Shown: positions 20,663-31,931, counted from the stretch's first letter. The stretch is DNA of 64,000 nt from Spiroplasma endosymbiont of Aspidapion aeneum (GCF_964031045.1 NZ_OZ034994.1:682001-746000), one strand, 5' to 3'. The notes: generated by a model from the letters alone, not told the origin. Translations and numbers: made by a program.

Positions 20663-22360
20663 TTATCTCACTCGACCATTTGAATTATTTTTTTCTTTTT
20701 TAATAACATTATCATCTGCTTTTTCAACATTCTTTTTTTCATCTTTTAATTTAGTGTTAAAATTATTAGGAGATTTTTTCTTATTATCAACTTTATATTC
20801 ATTAAAATTATTTTTTAATATGCGTGGTTTTAACGATGAAGAATTATGATCTAACAAATCCTCTTTACTATTTTTAATTGATTTATCAATTATTTTTTTA
20901 TTTTTTAAATTAATTGATTCTATAAATTTTGGAGTTTTCTTATACTCCTCAAGCCCATTTATATTTTTTATATCAATTTTAAGTGATTTATATGTTTCAA
21001 TTATTTCTTCTATACTTTTTTTAAAATATTCAATGATATTTGTTAATATTTTATTTTCCTCTGGTATTTTTATCAAAAGTGCAGATGACTCTTTATTGAA
21101 AATTAATTCATCAATATCTATAATATCCTTATTAAAAAAATAATCACTATTTTTTTCAATATCTATAAAATATTTATAACATTCTTCTGATTCAATTAGT
21201 TTTGGCTTGTTAATTTCATAATTTTTATCTAGTGATAACTTATTGAGTAAGATAAATAATCCCTCATCCTTTTCTTTTATATATTGAGAATAAAATTTCT
21301 TTATTATTGTAATCTTATTATTATCAAATGCATGTTTCATAATAGATAAAATATTAAAATTACCTTGTATATGTTCATCTTCGCTAGTACACAATGATTT
21401 TAATAATGTGTATGTAATTATTTTAAAATATTTTCTGCACTCTTCTGCAGTTTCTTTTTTAATAAACATACTATCGGGAAAAATATTATCAATAACTTTT
21501 ATAATTTCTTTAACTATATTATCAATTTGCTTTTTAATTAAATTTTTAAGCTCATTTAGATAATGTTTTTTAGTTTTGTATAATGTGTTTTCTTCAATAT
21601 ATATATTTAATTTATTACTTTCACCTTTATCGACACTATAGTATAAACAATCACAACATTTACCATTATTTTGCTTATTTAATAAATAATCAATGTTATT
21701 ATTAATACAATAATTACTATCCTTATGATAATTGCCGATAAAATTAAAAATTGAATTTTCATTATTTCTAAATCAAATACCACAAAAATAATTACTATAT
21801 TGTATATAAGTTTTATTTTGTAAATTAATATTTAATTTCTTATATATTGAATCATGATTATTAAATTTGCAAACTTTTATTTTAGATCTTAATGTAAACT
21901 GACTCAATAAATAATATTGTTTGTATTTTTTTCATAGTGTAAAAAATATATTTAATGTTCTATATTTTTTAGAATTAATAAAATCAATTATAAACTTATT
22001 GCAATTATAGTAATCAAAAATTGACTCTATTATAAAATAATCTTTTATTAATGAGCAATCTATAAATTTTACTTCTTTTGTTAATTCATTATTAAAAGTT
22101 TTTTTCTCAATGTTATTATAATATTTATAGTTATTATTTTTTATTTGTTTACCTTTATTTTCATCTTTTTCATAAACATTTTTGAAAACACTACCCCCAT
22201 TATTATTATTGTTAAGTATCTGATCATCTTTAATATTTTCATTTCTGATATTTTTTTTATTTTTTTTAATTTTTTTAATTTTTTTAAATAAAGATGGGAT
22301 AAAAAATAATATCACTGAAAATATAACAATGCCAAATAAAAATAAAATATATATATTCAT
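20663..22360 (-). CDS. Unknown membrane-anchored, Asn/Lys-rich protein
   Basis: 565 aa, two internal UGA Trp codons. One N-terminal membrane helix (residues 2-24, IYILFLFGIVIFSVILFF) is followed by a Lys-run (KKIKKIKKNKKN) and a low-complexity Asn-rich segment. Then comes a folded-looking middle with a CCDC motif, a helical region, and a disordered Lys/Asn/Ser tail from about residue 480. Topology by charge puts the bulk in the cytoplasm. No family recognised. Base composition is even more AT-rich than the neighbours. It stands alone between two sugar loci with its own promoter region. Confidence 0.7.
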
Positions 22361-22679
22361 AAATCTTCTTAAAATAAGTTATGTTACAAAATAGCTATTG
22401 TATTATGTGCAATATCAATTTTAATATCATAATCTTATGCTCCCCTCATACATATGATTATAATCTACTGAATTACTAATGTAAAGTATTTGTCTATATA
22501 AATTATAACTTATTTTATAATAAAAAAAATATTGTTAAAGGTAAAATAGTATTGTAAAAATTCATTCAAATTTAATTTTACTATTTTAATAATATTAACC
22601 ATTCTAATAATGTTAATAAGCAAGCTAAATTTTAATTGCATATTTTAAAACACAATGAAATAATATTTTTCTCAAAGAT
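22361..22679. other. Intergenic region with possible short leader frame
   Basis: Otherwise AT-rich and empty. On the minus strand an AGGGGAG sits 9 bases before ATG 22430, which opens an 11-codon frame ending at 22395. This could be a leader peptide of the 565 aa gene or chance. Confidence 0.3.
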
Positions 22680-23510
22680 CTACAAATCTATCATTCTTTT
22701 ATTTCACTTCATAATTTTATTGTTAGTTTTATTAAGAAATTCAACGATCTTTTTGTCACCATTTATAATTACGCTTATTATAATGTCACATATAAATGCT
22801 TGTGATGCGCTAGCAGATATTTTAGGAAATCTTACCATTTCTTTTATATGTTCTGTATGTGTTAAAATAATACTTATGTTTTTTGCTAATTTTGGATCAA
22901 CATTTTGAATTGGTCCTATTCAAATTATTTTTATTTTTTTATTTACCGCTTGCTTAACTGCTCACAAATTTTCTATTGTTATTCCAGATGCACAAAATAC
23001 AATTAATAGTGACTCATTGTCTACCATAAATTCTAATTGGGTTATCAAACCATGAATTGAAACATTGTTTGTTGCATTGATTCCAATTTTTTGTAGTGAT
23101 TGCTTTAAGTAAGTTCCAGATACATAACTCTCTTCAATTCCAAATATACTAATAATTTTGGCTTTTAAAATAAGGTTAACTGCTTCATATATTTTTTTAG
23201 AATCTAATATTCTTTTAGTTTCGATAATAGAATAAACATGAAAAGCAGAAACATTATCAATTATTGATTGAATATTTCCATCTATTTTTTTTACCTTTAA
23301 TAGTTCATTAACATTAATCTTTGGACTATACTGAATTTGCATATCACGAAATGAATTATATCCTAATTTTTTAGCAAGTCTTATAATCGTTGCTTCACCA
23401 CATGTAAATTCTTTTGCCAAAATTTTTAAATTATTTCTAACAAAAAATTCTATATCTTCATTGATACGATCTAAAATGAATTCTTCTGTACTTGTTAAAT
23501 TATTGTTCAC
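22680..23510 (-). CDS. RpiR/MurR-family transcriptional regulator
   Basis: 276 aa. The N-terminal helix-turn-helix includes LAKEFTCGEATIIRLAKKLG. The SIS domain starts around residue 120 with AKIISIFGIEESY and continues through LIVFCASGITIEN. The start is GTG 23510 because AAGGAGGG lies 5 bases upstream; an upstream ATG at 23558 has no ribosome binding site. It follows the rpe-like and ribokinase genes in the same direction and probably controls them in response to a pentose or hexose phosphate. Confidence 0.85.
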
Positions 23511-23588
23511 TGTACCCTCCTTATAAAATAATAAATTATTGACTAGTTTAATAGCCAATAATTTATCAGACCATAATTATTATTATTT

Positions 23589-24260
23589 TCAATTAAAAAT
23601 TTTATCAACTTGAACCTTCATTTCCTTTGGACCATAGTTTACAAAGAAACCAACAACAATAACATCAGCACCTGCTTGGCAAATATCTTTATATGTTTCT
23701 TCTCTACATCCCCCATCAACCATAATTAAGAAGTCTTTATTTTTTTTACTTCTAAAATCTGAAAGATCAGAAATTTTTTTAGTTGCAGAGTCAATTATTG
23801 ATTGACCATTAAATCCTGGTGTTATATTCATCAACATAACTCCGTCAAGATTGTCTATATATTCTTCAATTATAGATATTGATGTTTCTGGGTTTAAAGC
23901 AATAATTGGCTTAACGTTGTTTGTTTTAATTTTTTTAATAATCGAATTTATATTTTTACTAGTTTTATCTGTAATAGATTCATAGTGAAATATAAAATAA
24001 TCAATACCAGTTTTTGCAAATGATTCTATAAACCTGTCACTATTATGACACATCATATGAGCATCAACAATAATATCTTTATATTTATTTTTTATATCAG
24101 CACAAAACTTTTGACATAATGCATAATTATTTACAAACAAACCATCCATTATATCAACGTGAATTCATTTTACTCCACAAGCAATTAGTTCTTCTAACTT
24201 CTTTCCAATTTCTAAAAAATTAAATACATATATACTAGCTGCAACTATTTTTTTATTCAT
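23589..24260 (-). CDS. Ribulose-phosphate 3-epimerase family protein
   Basis: 223 aa TIM barrel. The metal and catalytic positions are visible: IHVDIMDG, VDAHMM, FHYES, NITPGFNGQ and VDGGC. The family swaps the C3 configuration of ketose 5-phosphates (ribulose/xylulose) or allulose-6-phosphate/fructose-6-phosphate. GFNGQ replaces the usual GFGGQ phosphate loop. The ATG overlaps the ribokinase stop by 8 bp. In a PTS-ribokinase operon an allulose- or pentulose-specific enzyme is as likely as the housekeeping Rpe. Confidence 0.82.
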
Positions 24261-25197
24261 GTATATTCACCTTTCCTTGTTTTTTTATAAATTCTTCAAC
24301 ATCCTTATAGTTTGGAATTGAAACTTGAGCTCCTTTTTTTTGAACTGTTAATGCTGAAGCTGCTGTTGCAAATAAAATAGCCTCTTTTATATTAACATCT
24401 AAAGCCAATTTTAAAACAAAACCACCAATAAAAGTATCTCCAGCTGCTGTTGCATCAACACACTTTATTTTATAAGCATCAATTATTGATATATTATTGT
24501 TTATATCAACAAAAATACTTCCTTTATCTCCTAATGTTACAATAATATTTTTTTTAGATATTAATTGTAAAGATTTAGCATAAGTTTTAATCACCTCTAA
24601 ATCCTCACTATATTTTTCACCAATTAAAATAGCAAGTTCAGACTCGTTTGGAATAATAAAATCACAATATTTTAATATCTCATCTTTAATTTTAAGTGCT
24701 GGACCTGGATTTAAAATTACTATTTTTTGTGCCAATGAAGCATATTTTAATAGTTCTTCAATAAAATCTAACGATATTTCTAGTTGACTAACTACTATGT
24801 CATAATCATCAATTAATTTTTTGTATTTGTTTATGTCATTTTTTGTAAAAGCAAAGTTTGCTCCAACATTGACAATTAAAATATTATCCCCATTATCATC
24901 AACAATAATATTTGCCACTCCAGTTGGAATTTTGTGATTAATTTCAACATTACTAGTTTTAACATTATTTGCTTTTAAATTTTCAATTGCTTTTTCACCA
25001 TTATCATCTGCCCCAACCATTGCCACCATCTCAACATTTCCATTTAATCTAGAAATGGCAATTGCTTGATTTGCGCCTTTTCCTCCACAAAATGTGTTAA
25101 ATGATTTTGATAAAATACATTGTCCTTTATTTGGCAATTTGTCCACATAATATACATGATCCATGTTCACACTACCAAAAACTAAGATTTTTTTCAT
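24253..25197 (-). CDS. rbsK: Ribokinase, PfkB family
   Basis: 314 aa, usual length. GSVNMDHVYYVD at the N-terminus, GGKGANQAIA in the sugar site, PNESE, and the anion-hole/catalytic motif VDATAAGDTF are all as in ribokinases. It phosphorylates a free pentose with ATP. Because PTS import already phosphorylates sugars, it may act on a nucleoside-derived or non-PTS pentose, or on a second position. It starts 8 bases after the IIC stop and overlaps the epimerase gene. Confidence 0.85.
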   Translation of the reverse strand: MKKILVFGSVNMDHVYYVDKLPNKGQCILSKSFNTFCGGKGANQAIAISRLNGNVEMVAMVGADDNGEKAIENLKANNVKTSNVEINHKIPTGVANIIVDDNGDNILIVNVGANFAFTKNDINKYKKLIDDYDIVVSQLEISLDFIEELLKYASLAQKIVILNPGPALKIKDEILKYCDFIIPNESELAILIGEKYSEDLEVIKTYAKSLQLISKKNIIVTLGDKGSIFVDINNNISIIDAYKIKCVDATAAGDTFIGGFVLKLALDVNIKEAILFATAASALTVQKKGAQVSIPNYKDVEEFIKKQGKVNIHE

Positions 25198-25205
25198 TTA
25201 GCCAC

Positions 25206-26735
25206 CTACTCTCTATCTTTTAATTTTTCTTCTTTAACATCATCGCCAATAACGCTTTTAATTTTTTGACCAACAATTTTATTATTAATTATATCATTTT
25301 TATGTCTTTTGCTATATAAATATCCATCAATCACAAGTCCAAGGATAGCACTTAATGCAACTCCTAACAAAATTCATTCAAAGATATTTATATTTATTAA
25401 TCATCCAAATATAGAAAATACAGCATAATCTGACTCTGCTCATAGTAATGTATGGGTACTTGTATCAAATTCCCATCCATATAATGATTGCATTAATAAA
25501 TATATAATCGGAATTATTGTGAGCAAGATTCCATTTACAAAAGCAGCAATAATAGTTCCTAAAATACCACCTTTAATATTTGCAAATGTTCCGCTTACTC
25601 CACCTGTAAAAAAATGAGCAATTATTCCAGGAATAACAATCGCACTAATTAATTTTGGATCAATTATATTTAAAGCCATAGTAATTGACATTCCAATTAT
25701 CCCTGCAATAAAACTAGAGATAAAACCAATTAAAACAGCATTGGGTGAATAATACATCGCAATACTACAATCAACACCCATTTTTGCTCCGTGGATTCAT
25801 TTTAAACTTACACCTTCTAAGGCGGGAATTAATTCTAATGTTAATGTTTTAATTCCAAAAATTAAAATTTCAACTCCAGCAGCAAATTTAATTGAATCAA
25901 TTATTATTTTAGTAATCACAGACTCGTTACTTGCAATAATATTTTTAGCAACCATATCTGCTTTACCATTTATACTTCAATATGAACCATATGTAATTCC
26001 AAATATTAACAGCATTGTCACAGTAACAGCAACTGTTGAATTTGAAAAAACTTTTAATCAGGTAGGAAAATTAATTTCCTCTGTTGACTTTATTTTTCCT
26101 TTTTTTATTTTTCCAACTAACTCTCCAATTTTACCAGCAATTGCAAATGATATTGCATTTGCATGCCCAATATACATTTTATTGTCATTGGTTAAAAATT
26201 CCATATATGGTTTTGATAACATTGGTGAAAGTAGCATATAAATTGCTACAAAAATTGAACCAACAATTAGGTAAAATCACATATCTTTAGAAAGATCGAT
26301 TCCTCCATAATAAAACATTATTGATATTGCCACAGATAAGTATAATATGTGGTGTCCTGTTAAAAAAATATATTTAAATCGGCTAGTTTTTGCCAAGATT
26401 ACATTTAAAATAATCGCAATAAACATGATAAGTGACGCAACAGTTGCAATATCGGGAATCGCATTCATAATACTCCCTGCTAACGCATCTGAATTTGGTA
26501 TTATTCCAGATAAATAAAATAAATTTGTAAATGCTATTGTAAAATCATTTAAGGTACTAGATAAAATTGTAATTCCACCAATTAGAATTAAATATCCCGC
26601 TGCTGCTTTTAATGAAGATTCAATAGTTTCAGTTGCTTTTCTTTTAAGTAAAATAGAACCCAACATTGAAAATAAACCAAGTAGTATCGCTGGTGCTCCA
26701 AAGAACCCTTTTATAAAATATATAAATTCATTCAT
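25206..26735 (-). CDS. PTS ascorbate-type (UlaA/SgaT family) IIC permease, second copy
   Basis: 509 aa, the same length as the paralogue at 17756-19285, with the same helix pattern and motifs: GFFGAPAILLGLFSM, IIPNSDAL, YIGHANAI, IPALEGVS and TGGVSGTFANIKGG. ATG 26735 is chosen for its AAGGAGA 7 bases upstream. No IIA or IIB gene lies in this operon, so it must use phospho-carriers encoded elsewhere, perhaps those at 17287 and 19294. First gene of the IIC-ribokinase-epimerase-regulator cluster. Confidence 0.85.
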
Positions 26736-26769
26736 AATATCTCCTTTCACCCTAATACTAACTTAATTT

Positions 26770-26786
26770 TCATATTACATATATGA
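26770..26786. promoter_or_regulatory. Candidate operator upstream of the second IIC
   Basis: Palindrome TCATAT-N5-ATATGA, 35 bp before the IIC start. A plausible RpiR binding site, but such AT palindromes arise easily here. Confidence 0.3.
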
Positions 26787-26956
26787 TTATTTTGTAACAA
26801 AAAAAAATACTCCAAATATTTGCTTAAAAAAAATGTTTTTGGTGTTTTTATTCATTAAAATTAAATTCTATTTTAGAAAATAAATAAATTGTTCACCAAT
26901 TCTGCTTATATAAATTTTTTTTAGGTCTAAATTTTTTTTATTTAGAAAATATTAAA

Positions 26957-26987
26957 AATAGTTTTTAATCTAAGATTAAAAACTATT
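26957..26987 (-). terminator. Terminator of the ABC transporter/lipoprotein operon
   Basis: Perfect 15 bp inverted repeat (AATAGTTTTTAATCT and its complement with one base between), followed on the minus strand by a U-rich tract. It lies about 55 bp after the permease stop codon. Confidence 0.75.
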
Positions 26988-27043
26988 GAATCTAAAAACA
27001 AATTATTTAGCAACTAATTAATAGCTATCAAATTCATTTATAA

Positions 27044-27955
27044 CTATAATGTTATTTTTTTATTTAAATAAATTAAATAAATTAAGATCAAAGACCCAAT
27101 TCCAAAACAATAAATTATATTAATAAGATTTTCAATTGTATTTCTTGCCATACTAGTCATTGAAGAAAATATAAGTGGAAAGTATCTAGAAATTTTGACA
27201 ATATTTTCTGGTAATAGAGTTGCATAGTAAATAAAATATCGATTACCACCCTCTTTTTTTCCAATATATTCTAAAGATAAAATAAAATAATCAAATCTAA
27301 CAATCGCAGCAAAAGCAAGTAAAAAGAATGAGATGATTGACAAAAATACAATATAAAGGACAAGTGATTTATTTCATAGTAAATATCCACCAAGAATAAT
27401 TACTAGAGAGAATAATCATATATTAAGATAAATGTTAAATATCTCCCAACAACCAATTCATCTGTTTCGATAGAGAGGATTGTCAAGCATTGCTGTAATC
27501 GAAATAGTTATTAGTGCATTTGAAAAAATATAAAAGAACAATGTAAATACTAAAACTCAAAATACTTCATTCCTTGATAATCCACTATAAATTGCAAATC
27601 TAAATTTTTTATTTTTTAATTGGGAAAAAAATAAAAAGTAAGCAAATAAGCAAACAGTCACTAGGAGAGTAAAATATAAAACCCCAAAGAAAAAAGAAGA
27701 GGTTATAGAAATATTATGAAAAGCAATTGATAACATATTTTCATTCGATTTTTTGCTAAAATCAAAATTACCCCATGTTAATCCGTGAGCTTTTTTATCG
27801 AGATAAAAGAAACTAAAAACAATTACTAAAAATACTGGCATCATAATTGCACAAATAAATCATGCTTTATTAATGCTCAATATTGCAGAAAAAAAACCAT
27901 AATATTTTTTAAATCTACTTTTTTTCTGAATCTTAATATCCTTTTTAGTCATCAT
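27044..27955 (-). CDS. ABC transporter permease
   Basis: 303 aa, six hydrophobic segments, basic N-terminal tail (MMTKKDIKIQKK). No cytosolic domain. It overlaps the ATPase gene by 11 bp. Partner of the ATPase at 27945-28679. The SGLSRNEVFW loop between membrane segments 2 and 3 resembles the coupling region of ABC-2 type permeases (GxxR). The substrate is unknown. Confidence 0.75.
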
Positions 27956-28679
27956 CTGCCTCGTTTAAAACATCACTAATATTTTGATTTTTTTCATAAT
28001 ACTCGTAATAAATTTCTCTTTGTTTAGAAATTAAATCATCTCAATTTGAAACATCTTCATTTTTAAATATTTCATTATTTTTAATTACAATAACCTTATT
28101 GCAAAGATTTGCTATATCTTCTAAAATATGTGAAGCATAGATAATAATTTTATCATTTGCTATTTGTTTTAAATAGTCTGATAATAATTTTGAAGCAACA
28201 GGATCAAGACCAATTGTTGGTTCATCTAGCAAATAAATATCTCGGTCATAACCCAAAATTAAACATATTTTTAATTTTTGAAACATCCCTGTTGAAAGTT
28301 CTTTTATTTTTTTCTTAGATGTTATCTTAAAGTTTAATAATTTTGCAATGGCATTAATTTTACTTTTTTTCTCACTATTCATATACTTATAAATTTTAAC
28401 AAATTTATTAACTGTTAATGATTTTGGAAGGTCATCTTCACTAGATATATAGCCAATTCTATCAAGATTAAATTCTTTTTTATTTGTATGGGTTTTGTTT
28501 ATAATAATTTCACCTTCGCGCGGAATTATAAGCCCTGTTAATAGACGTAAAAATGTTGTTTTTCCAGCTCCATTAACACCAAGTAAACCAATTATACCTC
28601 TGTCAATTGTAAGGTTAATATTATTTAAACCAGATTCTTCATCAAACATCTTACTAACATCATTAAATTCAATTTTCAT
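27945..28679 (-). CDS. ABC transporter ATP-binding protein
   Basis: 244 aa. Walker A GVNGAGKTT, signature LSTGMFQK (Thr for the usual Gly or Ser after LS), Walker B IYLLDEPTIGLDP and the H-loop ASHILED. This is the pattern of ABC-2 type exporters of antibiotics, lipids or peptides. It starts 20 bp after a lipoprotein gene and overlaps the permease. Confidence 0.9.
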
Positions 28680-28699
28680 AATTATACCCTCTCAATTTT

Positions 28700-29254
28700 C
28701 TAAAATTTACTATAATTTAAAGTGATATTAATATTAAGATATGTTAATTCATCACCTTTAATTGGTTTATTTTCAACATATTTTTTATCAAACATTTTCA
28801 CAATTATATTTGAACTTTGCGATTCATTTGATATTTCATTATTATTAAATTTTATCATTAAGGGTAAATTGTATATTTCTCGATTAGAACCTTGCATATA
28901 GTTTTGTTTTATAAGATTATAGTTATCATCATTATCCCTTATTATATCAATCGTTGTTATGGTATTATCTTTTTCTTCAGAAAGCGCTGTTTTAGGAGAA
29001 TAAGATTTAACTACTTTATTGTCAATCAAAATATCAATATATGTAGGATTTGTAAATCCTCCTTCAATAATCCAATACGGATTTATTGTTAAGGTTCCAT
29101 CATTATTAAGTAATGATTTTTCAACATAAAATGTTGCACCATTTTTATCAACTGGGTTTAGCATATAAAATGATTCAGCTTCGCACGATATTGTTTGTTG
29201 AATTGGTAATGGTAATACTGCGAATGATGCAAAAAAGAATAATTTTCTCTTCAT
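28700..29254 (-). CDS. Putative lipoprotein of the ABC operon
   Basis: 184 aa. The signal peptide has a basic start (MKRK), a hydrophobic core and the lipobox-like TISC ending at residue 24, typical for spiroplasma lipoproteins. The mature part is beta-rich with repeated Asn/Asp and no known domain. TATGGGGGTT precedes the ATG. Co-transcribed with the ABC pair, it may be a surface partner or a transported protein's chaperone; function unknown. Confidence 0.72.
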   Translation of the reverse strand: MKRKLFFFASFAVLPLPIQQTISCEAESFYMLNPVDKNGATFYVEKSLLNNDGTLTINPYWIIEGGFTNPTYIDILIDNKVVKSYSPKTALSEEKDNTITTIDIIRDNDDNYNLIKQNYMQGSNREIYNLPLMIKFNNNEISNESQSSNIIVKMFDKKYVENKPIKGDELTYLNINITLNYSKF

Positions 29255-29661
29255 ATAACCCCCATAATAATTTTCTCAATTATACCACTTTATTAAAACA
29301 ATTACAATAAAAATATAAAAAAAAACAATAATAAATATTTATTTATTCGATTTGAAATTTATGCTATTTTTATTATAAATATTGATTATTAAAATAAAAG
29401 TTCTATACAGGGTGAATTTATAATTTTATTATATGTGAATAAAATAAGGATTATCTTGTTTGTAACGTCCTTTCCTATGTAAAAAGATAAATAAAAAAAT
29501 AATTTAAAAAATTGTAAATTATTTTTTAAATGAAATTATTTTAAAAGAATTCTGCTAATTTTATTTATTTTTTAAATATAATCACCCATTTAAATTAATG
29601 AGAAATTAATTCGACTCACTTTTATAACCTTGAGTTATTGCATTTATGGTCATTACTTATA
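29255..29661. other. Intergenic, weak terminator only
   Basis: 407 bp, no reading frame. An imperfect AAAATAATTTA / TAAATTATTTT hairpin near 29498-29526 may end transcription from the DUF2130 gene. Confidence 0.35.
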
Positions 29662-30882
29662 TTATTCATTACTATCATAATCTTGACCTCTGATTCCTGT
29701 AATCGCTTCTAATTTTATGATAATTTCTTTTTCTAATTTATCTTTTAAAATACTGTGGGCTTTAGCAAGTGTATCTGCATTTTTATTTAATGAATTTTTA
29801 ACAGAATCAATATCTCCTAGTTGTTTTTTAAAAGAACGAATAAATTTTGGTAATTCTTCAGTCATGAAAGTAGATATTAAATTGATTTTTTCCTCATATT
29901 CTTTTAATAATTTTGAATCCTTTGAATCGTTTGAATCTATTAATAATTTTCTTTTTTCTTCGAAATCAAATTCAATTTCAATTAATCTTCGTACAATTTG
30001 GCCAACAAATATAAAACTTTCAGAGTCGCTCATTCATATATTTACCCATTCATCACTTCTAATAAATGGAATTGATTTATATTTATCGTTAAAACTTGTT
30101 GCAACTAATATACCATATTTTGTTTTATTATTTGAAACATCAACAGATAATTTTGGCAATCAAGCATCACTCCATTTAGCATTTTTAACCTCATAAACAA
30201 TCTTACCAATATCTTTACCTTGAGAATTTCTAACAGTTTGTAAATAATCTGCCTTTTTATCTCCAGTAGTTATTTTTTCAATTTTATCTAAATAACCAAA
30301 TGCTTTGCGAAGTTCTTTTTCAACCTCAAGTTCAAAGTTTTCTCCTTTAGATTTTGAATCAATTATACGCAATCTTAAGTTAGCTTGTTCTAACTCTCTA
30401 ATTTGTAAATTTAAACTATCTATTTTATTGGTGTGTGCTTTTTCTATTTCTAACATTTTATTTGCAAGATCAGTTTCAAATTTTAATTTTAAATTTTTTT
30501 CTTCAGATTCAAAGTTATTAATTTTTAATTCCAATTCCTTTATTTTTTGGTTAAATAGTAATTGTGTATCCTTTTCTTTATTTAGAATTTCTGCTGTTTT
30601 AGAAGCTTCGATTTGTTTTATTTTATTTTGATAATCGTTTAAATTTAATTTTAAAGAACTAATTTCTTTTTGTGATTGTACTTCTAAAATTCTTAATTTT
30701 TCAAGAAATTCTTTTTCTATTTTAGCCCTATCGGCTATTAGTTTTTCTTCGGTTGCTTTTTCTAATTTATTTGCAACCTTATCGTCGATAAAATCGTTGA
30801 AAACTTGAGAGTCGTGATTAAATAATTCCTCTAAAAATATTTTTTGTTCACAATTTGGACATGTTAAATATTTATTATCCAT
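29662..30882 (-). CDS. DUF2130 domain protein, coiled coil plus nuclease-like domain
   Basis: 406 aa. A CPNC pair near the N-terminus (residues 8-11) is followed by a long coiled coil (about 35-180). The DUF2130 domain follows: GENFELEVEKEL, then GDKKADYLQTV and IVYEVKNAKWSDAW. The spaced Glu, Asp and E-V-K residues resemble a PD-(D/E)xK nuclease core, which is an inference for this family. The C-terminal 120 residues are helical. Single gene with AAGGAGTT before the ATG. Confidence 0.8.
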
Positions 30883-31016
30883 ACTTAGATAACTCCTTCC
30901 ATTATAAATTTTTAAAAATTACAAAAAAATATTTAGATATTTTTTTGTATAATATATATTAAAATTTAAGAGTTTTAAAAATTTTGTCTAGATTGATTAA
31001 AAAGTATAAAATTAAC

Positions 31017-31058
31017 CAATGAGCAGAGACACAGTTCTCGGGATTTCTCTTTTCCCTA
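31017..31058. other. GC-rich structured element in the DUF2130 upstream region
   Basis: A 40 bp island of clearly higher GC than the surrounding DNA, in the 290 bp before the DUF2130 gene. On the minus strand it forms two tandem hairpins: GGGA...TCCC and GAGA...TCTC. No U run follows. It could be a small RNA, a 5' leader element or a protein-binding RNA. No known riboswitch class matched by eye. Confidence 0.4.
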
Positions 31059-31172
31059 TAATTATTAAAACATATTTATTTAAAGGAATGGTATTATTTG
31101 TTTATTATTTAACGTAAAAATTAAATAAAAAAATTTTTTATATCTATATATTAATATAAACAATTTTAAAAA

Positions 31173-31931
31173 CTATTTAATTCGAATATAGTGTATTTTT
31201 CCAACCTGCTTGATATCAAAATTATCCTTCAATTTCTCTTTAAAAAATAAAGATGGTTTATTATTTTGAGAACCATAGTTCTTTGGGTTAAAATCTGGGA
31301 TTTTTTTATACAATTCTTCAATTACAAATGAAAACTGAATATAACCCTCCTCATCTTTTTCATTATTATTTAAAATTAATGTTGTAATTTTAATCAACTC
31401 AATTAAACTATTGGTAATTGGAATTTTTTTATCTTTAATGGTGGTAACATTTTTATCTTTAACATCATCAATAGGCTTTGAGTGCGTTGCATTTTTAATA
31501 ATATCAATACTTATATATCTACTAAATAGTTTTTTATAATCTTCTGATTTAGATGCTGTTCCAGCACCAATAACAATCTTATTTTTTTGACGTAATCTTT
31601 TGGCAATTGGAGCAAAATCTAAATCATTTGTTGCTAAGACAAAACAATCTACATATTCTTTTTCCAATCATTCCATAACATCTAAAGCGATCCTAATATC
31701 CACTGCATTTTTTCCATTCGAGTATGAAGGTTCAACAATAAAATCATTAATTCCATATTCCTTTGATTTTTCAGAAACATTTTTATCTTTTGTATTTGTA
31801 TAAAATGCCCCTTTATAAATAACACTTCCATATTGTTCTAGTTCATCAAATAAAATTTTTAAATCTGCTTCGTTATTAAAATTGTCAAAGTCAATAAAAA
31901 CGGCTATAATTTTATCATTTATATCAATCAT
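31173..31931 (-). CDS. NYN-domain ribonuclease-like protein with C-terminal LOTUS/OST-HTH domain
   Basis: 252 aa. The NYN (PIN-like) domain spans roughly residues 8-155, with acidic residues in VFIDFDNFN, KNAVDIRIALD and LATNDLDFAPIA forming the presumed metal site. The last 65 residues (FVIEELYKKIPDF, then NPKNYGSQN and LFFKEKL) match an OST-HTH/LOTUS RNA-binding domain. NYN-LOTUS pairs are seen in bacterial LabA/DUF88 proteins thought to cut RNA. The ribosome binding site is weak. It stands alone, followed by non-coding DNA. Confidence 0.85.

Noticed and set aside
22636-22908. A 90-codon open frame on the plus strand
   Set aside because: It is antisense to the C-terminal part of the RpiR-family regulator at 22680-23510, has hydrophobic low-complexity composition and no ribosome binding site.
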